Assembly (NCBI GenBank): GCA_015487645.1
Contig: WFPH01000119.1
Span: 1 to 22,619 of the forward strand
DNA from: Thermosulfurimonas sp.
GTDB taxonomy: Bacteria; Desulfobacterota; Thermodesulfobacteria; Thermodesulfobacteriales; Thermodesulfobacteriaceae
Reading direction: 5' to 3'
Length of the DNA: 22,619 bases
Part shown: positions 6,226-13,244 of the stretch, piece after piece
Numbering within the stretch: the stretch's first letter is position 1
Layout of the letters: the number at the start of each line of letters is the position of its first letter
Made by a program: the position numbers and the translations under genes
Notes under the pieces: generated by a model
Database searches by the model: none
Seen by the model: the letters and a program-made list of their open reading frames with translations, nothing else
Told to the model about the DNA's origin: nothing

Positions 6226-6627
6226 ATGGATTTTACCAAAACCAAAGTCGTGGAGATCATGAGTCGAACCGTTTTTCGGGTGTCTCTCAAGGCCAAATTG
6301 GAGGATATTTTAAAGGAGCTCATCGATAACAAGATCCACGCGGTGATCGTAACCGGCGAAGGCGGCGAGTTCATGGGGGTGGTGAGCCACTCCGATATCA
6401 TCGAGGCCCTGGCCAAACACGGCCCTCAAGTCTTCGAGATGGAAGCCGAGGATATCATGTGTCCCAAGCCCTATACCATCGAGGCCGAGGCTACTCTCAA
6501 GGAAGCGGCGGCCAAAATGGTCAATTATGGAGTTCATCGTTTGCTGGTGCTCTCTTCCCATGGTAATCGTTTGGTCCCGGTAGGGGTCCTTTCAGCCACG
6601 GATCTAGTGCGGGCGGCCAGCCTATAG
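6226..6627 (+). CDS. Two-CBS-domain protein
   Basis: The 133-aa product consists of almost nothing but a Bateman pair. CBS1 spans about residues 5-62 (VVEIMSRTVFRV...HAVIV...GVVSHSDIIEAL) and CBS2 about 72-130 (EDIMCPKPYTIEAEATL...VHRLLVL...VGVLSATDLVRA). CBS pairs bind adenine nucleotides such as AMP, ATP or SAM and usually report energy state; stand-alone forms act by binding other proteins. I chose ATG 6226 because GGAGG lies 8 bases upstream; the in-frame ATG 6211 overlaps that Shine-Dalgarno and has none of its own. It is divergent from the LeuT-type transporter and shares its promoter region. No clear terminator follows before the rpsL promoter. The partner and ligand are unknown. Confidence 0.88.
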   Translation: MDFTKTKVVEIMSRTVFRVSLKAKLEDILKELIDNKIHAVIVTGEGGEFMGVVSHSDIIEALAKHGPQVFEMEAEDIMCPKPYTIEAEATLKEAAAKMVNYGVHRLLVLSSHGNRLVPVGVLSATDLVRAASL

Positions 6628-6632
6628 CCCGC

Positions 6633-6661
6633 TTGACAAGGGCCTTAAGGCCCGTTATATA
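6633..6661 (+). promoter_or_regulatory. Strong promoter of the rpsL cluster with a palindromic spacer
   Basis: A consensus TTGACA (6633-6638) lies 17 bp from TATATA (6656-6661). The spacer contains the perfect 14-bp palindrome GGGCCTTAAGGCCC (6640-6653). Predicted start about 6668, leaving a leader of about 60 bases before rpsL. Confidence 0.75.
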
Positions 6662-6662
6662 T

Positions 6663-6706
6663 GAGGTCGCCTCTTGCGGGACGGAGTCCCGAAGGGGTCT
6701 TTTTAA
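6663..6706 (+). promoter_or_regulatory. Structured leader of rpsL
   Basis: Two short inverted repeats follow the promoter: GAGG-TCG-CCTC (6663-6673) and CGGGAC-GGA-GTCCCG (6677-6691). The second is followed seven bases later by a short T run within TCTTTTTAAG. It could be a weak attenuator or an antitermination/stability element. The U run is too far from the stem for a convincing terminator. Confidence 0.35.
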
Positions 6707-6730
6707 GATTTTGGTTAGGGGAAAAAGGGG

Positions 6731-7102
6731 ATGCCTACCTTTAATCAACTTGTAAGATACGGCCGGAAAAAAAGGAAAAGTAAATCTAAGTCACCAGCCC
6801 TTGAGGGATGTCCGCAGAAGCGGGGGGTCTGCGTGCGGGTTTATACTACCACGCCCAAGAAGCCCAATTCTGCTCTGCGGAAGGTGGCTCGTGTTCGGTT
6901 GACCAATGGTATTGAGGTTACGGCCTACATTCCGGGTATCGGGCACAACCTTCAGGAACACTCAGTAGTGTTGGTGCGTGGTGGGCGTGTTAAGGACCTC
7001 CCTGGAGTGCGTTACAAGATTATCCGGGGGGCCTTGGATGCCGCCGGAGTGCAAGACCGGAGAAAGTCTCGCTCCAAGTACGGAGCTCCCAGACCGAAAT
7101 AA
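6731..7102 (+). CDS. rpsL: 30S ribosomal protein S12
   Basis: The 123-aa product matches S12 throughout: MPTFNQLVRYGRKK at the start, CPQKRGVC, then TTTPKKPNSALRKVARVRLT and YIPGIGHNLQEHSVVLVRGGRVKDLPGVRY, the highly conserved decoding-site loops. S12 contacts the codon-anticodon helix in the A site. The Lys residues of TPKKPNSA and GGRVKDLPG, where streptomycin-resistance changes arise in other bacteria, are wild type. The start ATG 6731 has AGGGG upstream. It is the first gene of the long translation/transcription cluster and is followed after 13 bases by rpsG. Confidence 0.98.
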   Translation: MPTFNQLVRYGRKKRKSKSKSPALEGCPQKRGVCVRVYTTTPKKPNSALRKVARVRLTNGIEVTAYIPGIGHNLQEHSVVLVRGGRVKDLPGVRYKIIRGALDAAGVQDRRKSRSKYGAPRPK

Positions 7103-7115
7103 GGAGAGTTGAGTC

Positions 7116-7589
7116 ATGCCGCGCAGGGGTCCGGTTCCAAAGCGAGAGATTTTGCCTGATCCGAAATACAACAGTGTGCTGGTGGCCAAGTTCATTAACT
7201 GTCTCATGCGGGATGGGAAAAAGAGTGTGGCCCGCAGGATCTTTTATGGGGCCATGGAGCTTTTGGAGAAGAAATCGGGAGGGGAGGATCCTCTTAAGAT
7301 TTTCGAGAAGGCAGTGGAGAACTGTAAGCCGCTTCTTGAGACCCGCTCGCGGCGGGTGGGAGGGGCTACCTATCAGGTACCCATGGAGGTGAGGCCGGAG
7401 CGGCAGCAGTCGCTAGCTATTCGATGGCTCATTCAGGCGGCTCGTGAGCGTTCGGAAAAGACCATGGTGGAGCGCCTGGCCAATGAGCTCTGGGATGCTT
7501 ATAATGAGCGCGGTGCGGCCATAAAGAAAAAAGAAGATACGCACCGTATGGCGGAGTCCAATCGGGCTTTCGCCCACTATCGTTGGTAG
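7116..7589 (+). CDS. rpsG: 30S ribosomal protein S7
   Basis: The 157-aa product matches S7 (MPRRGPVPKREILPDP, FINCLMRDGKKSVA, RSRRVGGATYQVPMEV, the C-terminal MAESNRAFAHYRW). S7 binds the 3' major domain of 16S rRNA, nucleates head assembly and lines the E site. The start ATG has AAGGAGAG 8-9 bases upstream. In E. coli S7 is the autoregulator of the str operon; the 13-base rpsL-rpsG gap here leaves little room for the E. coli-style intercistronic site. Confidence 0.98.
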   Translation: MPRRGPVPKREILPDPKYNSVLVAKFINCLMRDGKKSVARRIFYGAMELLEKKSGGEDPLKIFEKAVENCKPLLETRSRRVGGATYQVPMEVRPERQQSLAIRWLIQAARERSEKTMVERLANELWDAYNERGAAIKKKEDTHRMAESNRAFAHYRW

Positions 7590-7594
7590 GTAGT

Positions 7595-7651
7595 AAAACT
7601 CGGTAGTTTTGGATAGCCCCCTTGGTGTGTAGGGATGGGGGCGTTTATTTT
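7595..7651 (+). terminator. Two hairpins between rpsG and fusA (possible attenuator)
   Basis: The first inverted repeat is AAAACT-CGGT-AGTTTT (7595-7610). The second pairs GCCCCC (7616-7621) with GGGGGC (7637-7642) and is followed by GTTTATTTT. The second resembles an intrinsic terminator with an imperfect U tract and could lower expression of fusA and later genes relative to rpsL and rpsG. Confidence 0.4.
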
Positions 7652-7685
7652 GATGTTTGAAAAATAAGGAGGCGAGAGTAAAGCT

Positions 7686-9770
7686 ATGGAAGCTGAAGCT
7701 CTTAAAAAATTGAAGCTCACGCGCAACATTGGGTTTGTAGCCCATATTGACGCCGGGAAGACCACCACTACGGAGCGCGTCCTTTACTACACCGGACGGA
7801 CCCACAAGATCGGTGAGGTCCACGAAGGGACGGCCACCATGGACTTTCTGCCCCAGGAGCAGGAGCGGGGCATTACTATTACTTCGGCGGCCACTACTTG
7901 CTTCTGGAAGGGGCACAAGATCAACATCATCGATACCCCGGGGCACGTGGATTTCACCATCGAGGTGGAGCGGAGCCTGCGGGTTCTTGATGGGGCGGTG
8001 GTCATTTTCTGTGCGGTGGGCGGAGTGGAGCCGCAGTCCGAGACCGTATGGCGTCAGGCTAACAAATATAAGGTTCCCCGTCTGGCCTTTGTCAACAAGA
8101 TGGATCGGTTGGGGGCTAACTTCGAGCGCGTGGTAGATGAGATCAAGACCCGTCTCGGGGCTACTCCTCTTCCTCTCCAGATCCCTATCGGGGCCGAGGA
8201 CAGCTTTGTGGGGGTGGTCGATCTCATCGGTATGAAAGCTATTGTTTGGGAAGAGGAAACCCTCGGAGCCAAGTATCATTTCGAGGAGATTCCCGCGGAC
8301 CTCAAGGACAAGGCTGAGGAATACCGCACTAATCTGTTGGAGACCCTGGCGGACATCAATGATGAGATTATGGAGAAGTACCTCGAGGGTGAAGAGATCT
8401 CCGAAGAGGAGATAAAGAAAGCTGTGCGCGAGGGGACGTTGGCCTTCAAGATCGTGCCGGTTCTCTGTGGCTCGGCCTTCAAGAACAAAGGGGTGCAGCC
8501 CCTGCTGGATGCTATCGTGGATTATCTGCCCTCGCCGCTCGACATCCCGCCGGTCAAGGGCTACAATCCCGAGACCGGGGAGGTGGAGGAGCGGATTACC
8601 GATCCTGAGGCTCCGCTTGCGGCTCTAGCTTTCAAGATTATGACGGATCCCTATGTGGGAACTCTCACCTTCTTGCGAATCTATTCCGGACGCCTTGAGT
8701 CCGGAATGACGGTTTACAATTCCACCAAGCGGAAACGGGAGCGCATCGGGCGTCTGGTGCGCATGCACGCCAAGCATCGAGAGGAGATCACCAGTGCCGA
8801 GGCCGGAGACATCGTAGCTGCGTTGGGCCTGCGAGTGACCACTACCGGAGATACTCTCTGCGACGAGACCAAGCCCATCGAGCTTGAAAGGCTTGAGATC
8901 CCGGATCCGGTGATCTCTATCGCCGTGGAGCCCAAGACTAAGGCCGACCAGGAAAAATTGGCCAACGCCCTTCAGAAGATTGCTTTAGAGGATCCTTCTT
9001 TTCGGGTTCAGACCGATCAGGAGACCGGCCAGACCCTCATCTGGGGGATGGGGGAGCTTCATCTTGAGATCATCGTGGATCGGCTGGTGCGGGAATTCAA
9101 GGTGGGTGTGAATGTGGGGCGTCCGGAGGTGGCCTACAAAGAGACCATTACCACCTCGGCGGAGGCTGAGGGTAAGTATATCAAGCAGACCGGTGGTCGC
9201 GGACAGTACGGTCATGTGAAGCTGGTGCTTGAGCCCAACCCCGGAAAGGGGTTTGAGTTTATCTCGGAAATTGTGGGGGGAGCTATTCCGAAAGAGTTTA
9301 TTCCGGCGGTGGAAAAGGGTGTGAAGGAAGCTATGGAGCAGGGGGTGTTGGCGGGCTACCCGGTGGTGGACGTGCGGGTGCGGCTGGTCGACGGAAGTTA
9401 CCACGAAGTGGACTCCTCGGAGCTGGCCTTTGCCATTGCGGGTTCGCTGGGCTTTAAAGAGGCCGCCAAGAAGGCCAATCCTGTTCTCCTTGAGCCTATC
9501 ATGCGGCTTGAGGTGGTCACGCCCGAGGAGTATCTGGGGGATGTCCTGGGGGACATATCTTCCCGCCGCGGTAAGGTGGAGGGTATGGACGCCCGGGGAA
9601 ACGTAAAGGTCATCCGGGCCTTTGTCCCCCTTGCAGAAATGTTCGGATATGCTACACAATTGCGGTCGCTCACGCAGGGGCGAGCGAACTTTACCATGCA
9701 GTTCTCGCACTATGAGAAGGTGCCGGCCCATCTGGCCGAGGAGATCATAAAGAAAGCTAAAGGGGTGTAG
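7686..9770 (+). CDS. fusA: Translation elongation factor G
   Basis: The 694-aa GTPase catalyses ribosomal translocation. The G domain has the P-loop AHIDAGKTTTTER (about 19-31), switch I QERGITITSAAT, DTPGHVDF and NKMDR. Domain II (about ALAFKIMTDPYVGTLTFLRIYSG), III (QTLIWGMGELHLEII), IV (GGRGQYGHVKLVLEP, the tip that enters the A site) and V (EPIMRLEVVTPEEYLGDVLGDISSRRG) follow in the usual order. The length is that of standard EF-G. The ATG at 7686 is preceded by AAGGAGG 13 bases upstream. Codon use is like the rest of the cluster, mainly ATC/ATT for Ile, in sharp contrast to the next gene, tuf, 12 bases downstream. Confidence 0.98.
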   Translation: MEAEALKKLKLTRNIGFVAHIDAGKTTTTERVLYYTGRTHKIGEVHEGTATMDFLPQEQERGITITSAATTCFWKGHKINIIDTPGHVDFTIEVERSLRVLDGAVVIFCAVGGVEPQSETVWRQANKYKVPRLAFVNKMDRLGANFERVVDEIKTRLGATPLPLQIPIGAEDSFVGVVDLIGMKAIVWEEETLGAKYHFEEIPADLKDKAEEYRTNLLETLADINDEIMEKYLEGEEISEEEIKKAVREGTLAFKIVPVLCGSAFKNKGVQPLLDAIVDYLPSPLDIPPVKGYNPETGEVEERITDPEAPLAALAFKIMTDPYVGTLTFLRIYSGRLESGMTVYNSTKRKRERIGRLVRMHAKHREEITSAEAGDIVAALGLRVTTTGDTLCDETKPIELERLEIPDPVISIAVEPKTKADQEKLANALQKIALEDPSFRVQTDQETGQTLIWGMGELHLEIIVDRLVREFKVGVNVGRPEVAYKETITTSAEAEGKYIKQTGGRGQYGHVKLVLEPNPGKGFEFISEIVGGAIPKEFIPAVEKGVKEAMEQGVLAGYPVVDVRVRLVDGSYHEVDSSELAFAIAGSLGFKEAAKKANPVLLEPIMRLEVVTPEEYLGDVLGDISSRRGKVEGMDARGNVKVIRAFVPLAEMFGYATQLRSLTQGRANFTMQFSHYEKVPAHLAEEIIKKAKGV

Positions 9771-9782
9771 GGGAGGTAAGAA

Positions 9783-10982
9783 ATGAGCAAGCCGAAGTTT
9801 GAGCGGAAGAAGCCGCATTTGAATGTAGGGACGATAGGTCACATAGACCATGGGAAGTCGACGTTGACGAGTGCGATCACGAGGGTGTTATCGACGAAGG
9901 GTTTTGCGGAGTACATACCGTTTGAGAACATAGACAAGGCGCCGGAGGAGAGGCAGAGGGGGATAACGATTCAGCTGGCGCATGTGGAGTATGAGACGGA
10001 GAAGAGGCATTATGCGCACGTGGACTGTCCTGGGCATGCGGACTACATCAAGAACATGATTACGGGGGCGGCGCAGATGGACGGGTCGATATTGGTGGTA
10101 GCGGCGACGGATGGGCCGATGCCGCAGACGCGGGAGCACATATTGTTGGCGCGTCAGGTGAATGTGCCGGCGATAGTGGTGTTTATGAACAAGGTGGACA
10201 TGGTGGATGATGAGGAGTTGTTGGACTTAGTGGAGCTTGAGGTGAGGGAGTTGTTGACGAAGTATGGTTATGATGGGGACAATGCGCCGGTGATAAGGGG
10301 TAGTGCGTTGAAGGCGCTTGAGTGTGGTTGTGGGAAGGAGGATTGTCAGTGGTGTGGGCCGATATGGGAGTTGATGAAGGCGGTAGATGAGTACATACCG
10401 GAGCCGGTGAGGGAGGTAGACAAGCCGTTTTTGATGCCGATAGAGGACGTATTCAGCATAAGTGGGCGAGGGACGGTGGTTACGGGGAAGGTAGAGCGAG
10501 GGGTACTCAAGCCTGGGGATGAGGTAGAGATAGTGGGATTGAGGCCAACGGTGAAGACGGTGGCGACGAGTGTGGAGATGTTTAGGAAGATACTGGATGA
10601 GGCGTTGCCTGGTGACAACATAGGGGTGCTTTTGAGGGGAGTAGGGAAGGATGAGGTGGAGCGTGGGCAGGTATTGGCGCAGCCTGGGACGATCACACCG
10701 CACACGAAGTTTAAGGCTGAGGTATATGTGTTGAAGAAGGAAGAGGGTGGTCGGCACACGCCGTTTTTCAATGGGTATAGGCCGCAGTTTTATTTTCGGA
10801 CGACGGATGTTACGGGGGTGGTGAAGCTGCCTGAGGGGGTAGAGATGGTGATGCCTGGGGACAATGTGGAGTTGGAGGTGGAGTTGATCAAGCCGGTGGC
10901 GATGGAGGAGGGTTTGAGGTTTGCGATACGGGAAGGTGGCCGTACGGTAGGGGCCGGAGTGGTCACCAAGATCCTGGAATAA
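9783..10982 (+). CDS. tuf: Translation elongation factor Tu
   Basis: The 399-aa EF-Tu delivers aminoacyl-tRNA to the ribosome. The P-loop is GHIDHGKS (19-26; usually GHVDHGKT), switch I ends RGITIQLAHVEY, then DCPGH 81-85, NKVD 136-139 and GSAL 173-176. Domains II and III are standard (DVFSISGRGTVVTGKVERG, GGRHTPFFNGYRPQFYFRTTDVTG, FAIREGGRTVGAGVV). A short insertion in the G domain carries four cysteines, C181, C183, C188 and C191 (CxCx4Cx2C). Codon use is aberrant: of 24 Ile codons I count 17 ATA, 5 ATC and 2 ATT; Leu is mostly TTG, Thr mostly ACG, Ala GCG, Gly GGG. The last ~17 codons revert to local style (GGC, GCC, GTC, ACC, ATC, CTG). It sits between fusA and rpmG, 12 and 14 bases away. 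Confidence 0.98.
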   Translation: MSKPKFERKKPHLNVGTIGHIDHGKSTLTSAITRVLSTKGFAEYIPFENIDKAPEERQRGITIQLAHVEYETEKRHYAHVDCPGHADYIKNMITGAAQMDGSILVVAATDGPMPQTREHILLARQVNVPAIVVFMNKVDMVDDEELLDLVELEVRELLTKYGYDGDNAPVIRGSALKALECGCGKEDCQWCGPIWELMKAVDEYIPEPVREVDKPFLMPIEDVFSISGRGTVVTGKVERGVLKPGDEVEIVGLRPTVKTVATSVEMFRKILDEALPGDNIGVLLRGVGKDEVERGQVLAQPGTITPHTKFKAEVYVLKKEEGGRHTPFFNGYRPQFYFRTTDVTGVVKLPEGVEMVMPGDNVELEVELIKPVAMEEGLRFAIREGGRTVGAGVVTKILE

Positions 10983-10996
10983 TGAGGGGATAGGCT

Positions 10997-11170
10997 ATGG
11001 CCAAGAAGGGTGATGCGCGGGTTATCATTCATCTGCAGTGCACGGAGTGTAAACGTCGGAATTACACCACGACCAAGAACCGGCGGAACACGCCGGATCG
11101 GTTGGAGCTCAAAAAGTATTGTCCTTGGGACAGGCGGCATACCCTCCACAGGGAGGTTAAAGGTAAATAA
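10997..11170 (+). CDS. rpmG: 50S ribosomal protein L33
   Basis: The 57-aa product is a typical L33 (MAKKGDARVIIHLQCTEC, then RRNYTTTKNRRNTPDRLELKKYC, ending HTLHREVKGK). It binds near the E-site side of the 50S subunit. It keeps the first zinc-knuckle pair (C15, C18) and C42, but the fourth position of CxxC is Asp45 (CPWD), so the zinc site is incomplete. Start ATG 10997 follows GAGGGGATAGG. It lies 14 bases after tuf and 3 bases before tRNA-Trp, an order common upstream of secE-nusG. Confidence 0.95.
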   Translation: MAKKGDARVIIHLQCTECKRRNYTTTKNRRNTPDRLELKKYCPWDRRHTLHREVKGK

Positions 11171-11173
11171 GGC

Positions 11174-11250
11174 AGGCCAGTAGCTCGAACTGGTAGAGCA
11201 CCGGACTCCAAATCCGGGGGTTGGGGGTTCGAATCCTCCCTGGCCTGCCA
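11174..11250 (+). tRNA. trnW: tRNA-Trp (anticodon CCA)
   Basis: The 77-base cloverleaf includes an encoded CCA. The acceptor stem is AGGCCAG (11174-11180) with CTGGCCT (11240-11246), the D arm GCTC/GAGC, the anticodon stem CCGGA/TCCGG with loop CTCCAAA and anticodon 11208-11210. The variable loop is GGGTT, and the T arm is GGGGG/CCTCC with loop TTCGAAT. The discriminator base is G, as expected for tRNA-Trp. It lies 3 bases after rpmG and is cotranscribed with secE. Three more flanking bases (GGC 11171-11173 with GCC 11247-11249) could extend the acceptor helix, and a T-rich run follows directly. Confidence 0.97.
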
Positions 11251-11277
11251 TTTTTAAATTTTTAAGGGGCGCGCACA

Positions 11278-11553
11278 ATGGCCAAGGCGGTGAAGAGCAG
11301 GAAAGCCAGGAAGGCGGGGGTCGGTGAGGGGAAGGTGGCCTCTTTGCGGGAATTCCAGGAGAAGGGCTGGTGGGCCCAGAGTGTGCGTTTTCTTAAAGAG
11401 GTTAAGATCGAGTTTAAGAAGATCACCTGGCCTTCTCGTAAACAGACCTTGGCCACTACGGCTGCGGTTCTATCCTTTACTCTTTTTGTGGCCTTTTATT
11501 TAGGCTTGGTGGATCTCATCCTATCAAAAATAGTTCAGTGGTTGGTGTACTGA
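11278..11553 (+). CDS. secE: Preprotein translocase subunit SecE
   Basis: The 91-aa product has a basic N-terminal extension and the conserved amphipathic segment FLKEVKIEFKKITWPSRKQ (about 39-57), followed by a single membrane span (about 61-86). That is the short, one-span form of SecE found in most bacteria, which clamps SecY together in the SecYEG channel of the inner membrane. The start ATG 11278 has AAGGGG about 8 bases upstream, after the tRNA-Trp gene. The nusG start follows 1 base after the stop, the classic secE-nusG coupling. Confidence 0.95.
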   Translation: MAKAVKSRKARKAGVGEGKVASLREFQEKGWWAQSVRFLKEVKIEFKKITWPSRKQTLATTAAVLSFTLFVAFYLGLVDLILSKIVQWLVY

Positions 11554-11554
11554 T

Positions 11555-12076
11555 ATGCCTTGGTATGTAGTTTACGTGTGGTCTGGTAAGGAGAAGGCGG
11601 TCAAGGAGGCCCTTGAGCGGGCTTTCGAGGAGTCTGGCTTGTCGGAAGCCCTCGAAGAAGTGGTTGTGCCTCCGGAAAAGATCATCGAGGTGGTCTTCAG
11701 TCCCGAAAAACATGTCTCGCGACGTTTTTATTCCGGGTATGTCCTGGTGAAGCTCGCGGATGGGGAAGGGGCCTTTGAGATCTTGCGAAACGTAGAAGGT
11801 GTGGTAGGGATAATGGGCGACGGTCAGCCCAGGCCTCTGGCCGAGGAGGAGGCCCGGAAGCTCCTTGAACAGATAACCGTAGAGGAGATTAAGCCCAAAC
11901 CCAGGTATCAATTTATGCCTGGGGACAGGGTGCGGATTACGGAAGGACCCTTTGCCAACTTTCATGGGGTGGTAGACGAGGTTAAGCCTGACAAGGGTAA
12001 AGTAAGGGTCCTGGTAAGTATTTTTGGTCGAGAGACTCCGGTGGAAATTGAATTTGCGCATGTGCAGAAGATTTAG
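11555..12076 (+). CDS. nusG: Transcription termination/antitermination factor NusG
   Basis: The 173-aa protein has the NGN domain (MPWYVVYVWSGKEKAVKEAL ... FYSGYVLVKL ... VEGVVGIMG) and a C-terminal KOW domain (FMPGDRVRITEGPFANFHGVVDEV). NusG binds the clamp of RNA polymerase, modulates pausing, and links to Rho or ribosomal S10. The usual (K)FPGYV is SGYV here. Start ATG 11555 overlaps almost directly with the secE stop (1-base gap), so translation is probably coupled. Confidence 0.97.
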   Translation: MPWYVVYVWSGKEKAVKEALERAFEESGLSEALEEVVVPPEKIIEVVFSPEKHVSRRFYSGYVLVKLADGEGAFEILRNVEGVVGIMGDGQPRPLAEEEARKLLEQITVEEIKPKPRYQFMPGDRVRITEGPFANFHGVVDEVKPDKGKVRVLVSIFGRETPVEIEFAHVQKI

Positions 12077-12087
12077 AGGGGTGAGTC

Positions 12088-12513
12088 ATGGCTAAGAAGG
12101 TCATAGGGGTGATAAAACTGCAGCTTCCGGCGGGACAGGCCAATCCGGCGCCGCCGGTAGGCCCGGCTCTTGGTCAGTATGGCGTCAATATCATGGAATT
12201 TTGTAAGGCCTTTAATGCCAAGACCAAGGGCCAGGAGGGCATGATCATCCCGGCGGTCATTACGGTCTATGCCGACCGGTCCTTTACCTTTGAGCTCAAG
12301 ACCCCTCCGGCCTCGGTTCTTCTCAAGAAGGCGGCTGGGATAGAGAAGGGGGCGCATGCCACCAAGAAAGAGATCGTGGGTAAAGTGACCCGCAAGCAGG
12401 TGGAAGAAATTGCCAAGATGAAGATGAAAGATCTCAATGCGGCTAGTCTCGAGGCCGCTATGCGTATGATTGAGGGCACGGCCAAGAGTATGGGAATAGA
12501 GATTGTGGATTGA
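12088..12513 (+). CDS. rplK: 50S ribosomal protein L11
   Basis: The 141-aa product is standard L11: an N-terminal domain with KLQLPAGQANPAPPVGPALGQYGVNIMEFCKAFN and a C-terminal RNA-binding domain (TFELKTPPASVLLKKAAG ... GKVTRKQVEEIAKMKMKDLNA). It forms the GTPase-associated centre with 23S rRNA and is needed for RelA stringent signalling. ATG 12088 has GAGGGGTGAG upstream. The 11-base gap to nusG leaves no separate promoter or long L1-binding leader, so any L1 control site would overlap nusG or rplK coding sequence. Confidence 0.98.
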   Translation: MAKKVIGVIKLQLPAGQANPAPPVGPALGQYGVNIMEFCKAFNAKTKGQEGMIIPAVITVYADRSFTFELKTPPASVLLKKAAGIEKGAHATKKEIVGKVTRKQVEEIAKMKMKDLNAASLEAAMRMIEGTAKSMGIEIVD

Positions 12514-12524
12514 GGTGAGGGAAG

Positions 12525-13244
12525 ATGGCTAAAAGGAGTAAGAAGTATCGCGAGGCTTTGGCCAAAATAGATCGAACCAAGCGTTACACCTTTGAAGAAG
12601 CAGTAAAGTTGGCGCTGGAGAACGCCTACGCCAATTTTGATGAGACGGTGGATGTGGCGGTGGTGCTGGGGGTGGATCCCCGGCATGCGGATCAGATGGT
12701 GCGTGGTTCGGTAGTGCTTCCGCACGGGACGGGCAAGACGGCCAGGGTGGTGGTTTTCGCCAAGGGGGATAAGGCCAAGGAGGCCGAAGCCGCAGGGGCG
12801 GACTATGTAGGAGCGGAAGATCTAATCAAAAAGATCCAGGAGGGCTGGCTGGATTTTGATAAAGCCGTGGCTACCCCTGATATGATGCCGCTGGTGGGTA
12901 GGATCGGAAAGATTCTCGGGCCGAGGGGCCTTATGCCCAGTGCCAAGACCGGAACGGTGACTTTCGATGTGGCCCGGGCGGTCAAGGAGATCAAGGCCGG
13001 TAAGGTGGATTTCAAAGTGGATCGGGCGGGAGTGGTGCATGCTCCGGTGGGGAAGGTCTCTTTCGGGGAGCAGAAGATTCTTGAAAATCTGGCGGCTTTC
13101 TTTGAGGCCCTTTTGCGGGCCAAACCTTCAGCGGCTAAGGGGCAGTATATAAAAAGCGTGACGCTTTCAACTACCATGGGGCCGGGGATCAAGGTGGACC
13201 CGGCGGATGTAAGGAATCTGGTAAAGGACTACCAGGCGGAGTAG
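12525..13244 (+). CDS. rplA: 50S ribosomal protein L1
   Basis: The 239-aa product matches L1 (AKRSKKYREALAKID, YTFEEAVKLALENAYANFDETVDVAVVLGVDPRHADQMVRG, LPHGTGK, GPRGLMPSAKTGTVT, FKVDRAGVVHAPVGK, STTMGPGIKVD). L1 shapes the mobile L1 stalk that helps release E-site tRNA and in many bacteria represses rplK-rplA translation. It starts 11 bases after rplK with GAGGTGAGGGAAG before ATG. Confidence 0.98.
   Translation: MAKRSKKYREALAKIDRTKRYTFEEAVKLALENAYANFDETVDVAVVLGVDPRHADQMVRGSVVLPHGTGKTARVVVFAKGDKAKEAEAAGADYVGAEDLIKKIQEGWLDFDKAVATPDMMPLVGRIGKILGPRGLMPSAKTGTVTFDVARAVKEIKAGKVDFKVDRAGVVHAPVGKVSFGEQKILENLAAFFEALLRAKPSAAKGQYIKSVTLSTTMGPGIKVDPADVRNLVKDYQAE

Noticed and set aside
6663..6706. Intrinsic terminator of the CBS gene before rpsL
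   Set aside because: The stem CGGGAC/GTCCCG is separated from the short T run by seven bases and lies downstream of the rpsL promoter, so it is more likely part of the rpsL leader.
10227..10757. Antisense frames within tuf rich in Leu, Arg, Tyr and Pro
   Set aside because: They arise from the odd codon choice in tuf (ATA, TTG, GGG) read backwards; no start signals or family likeness.
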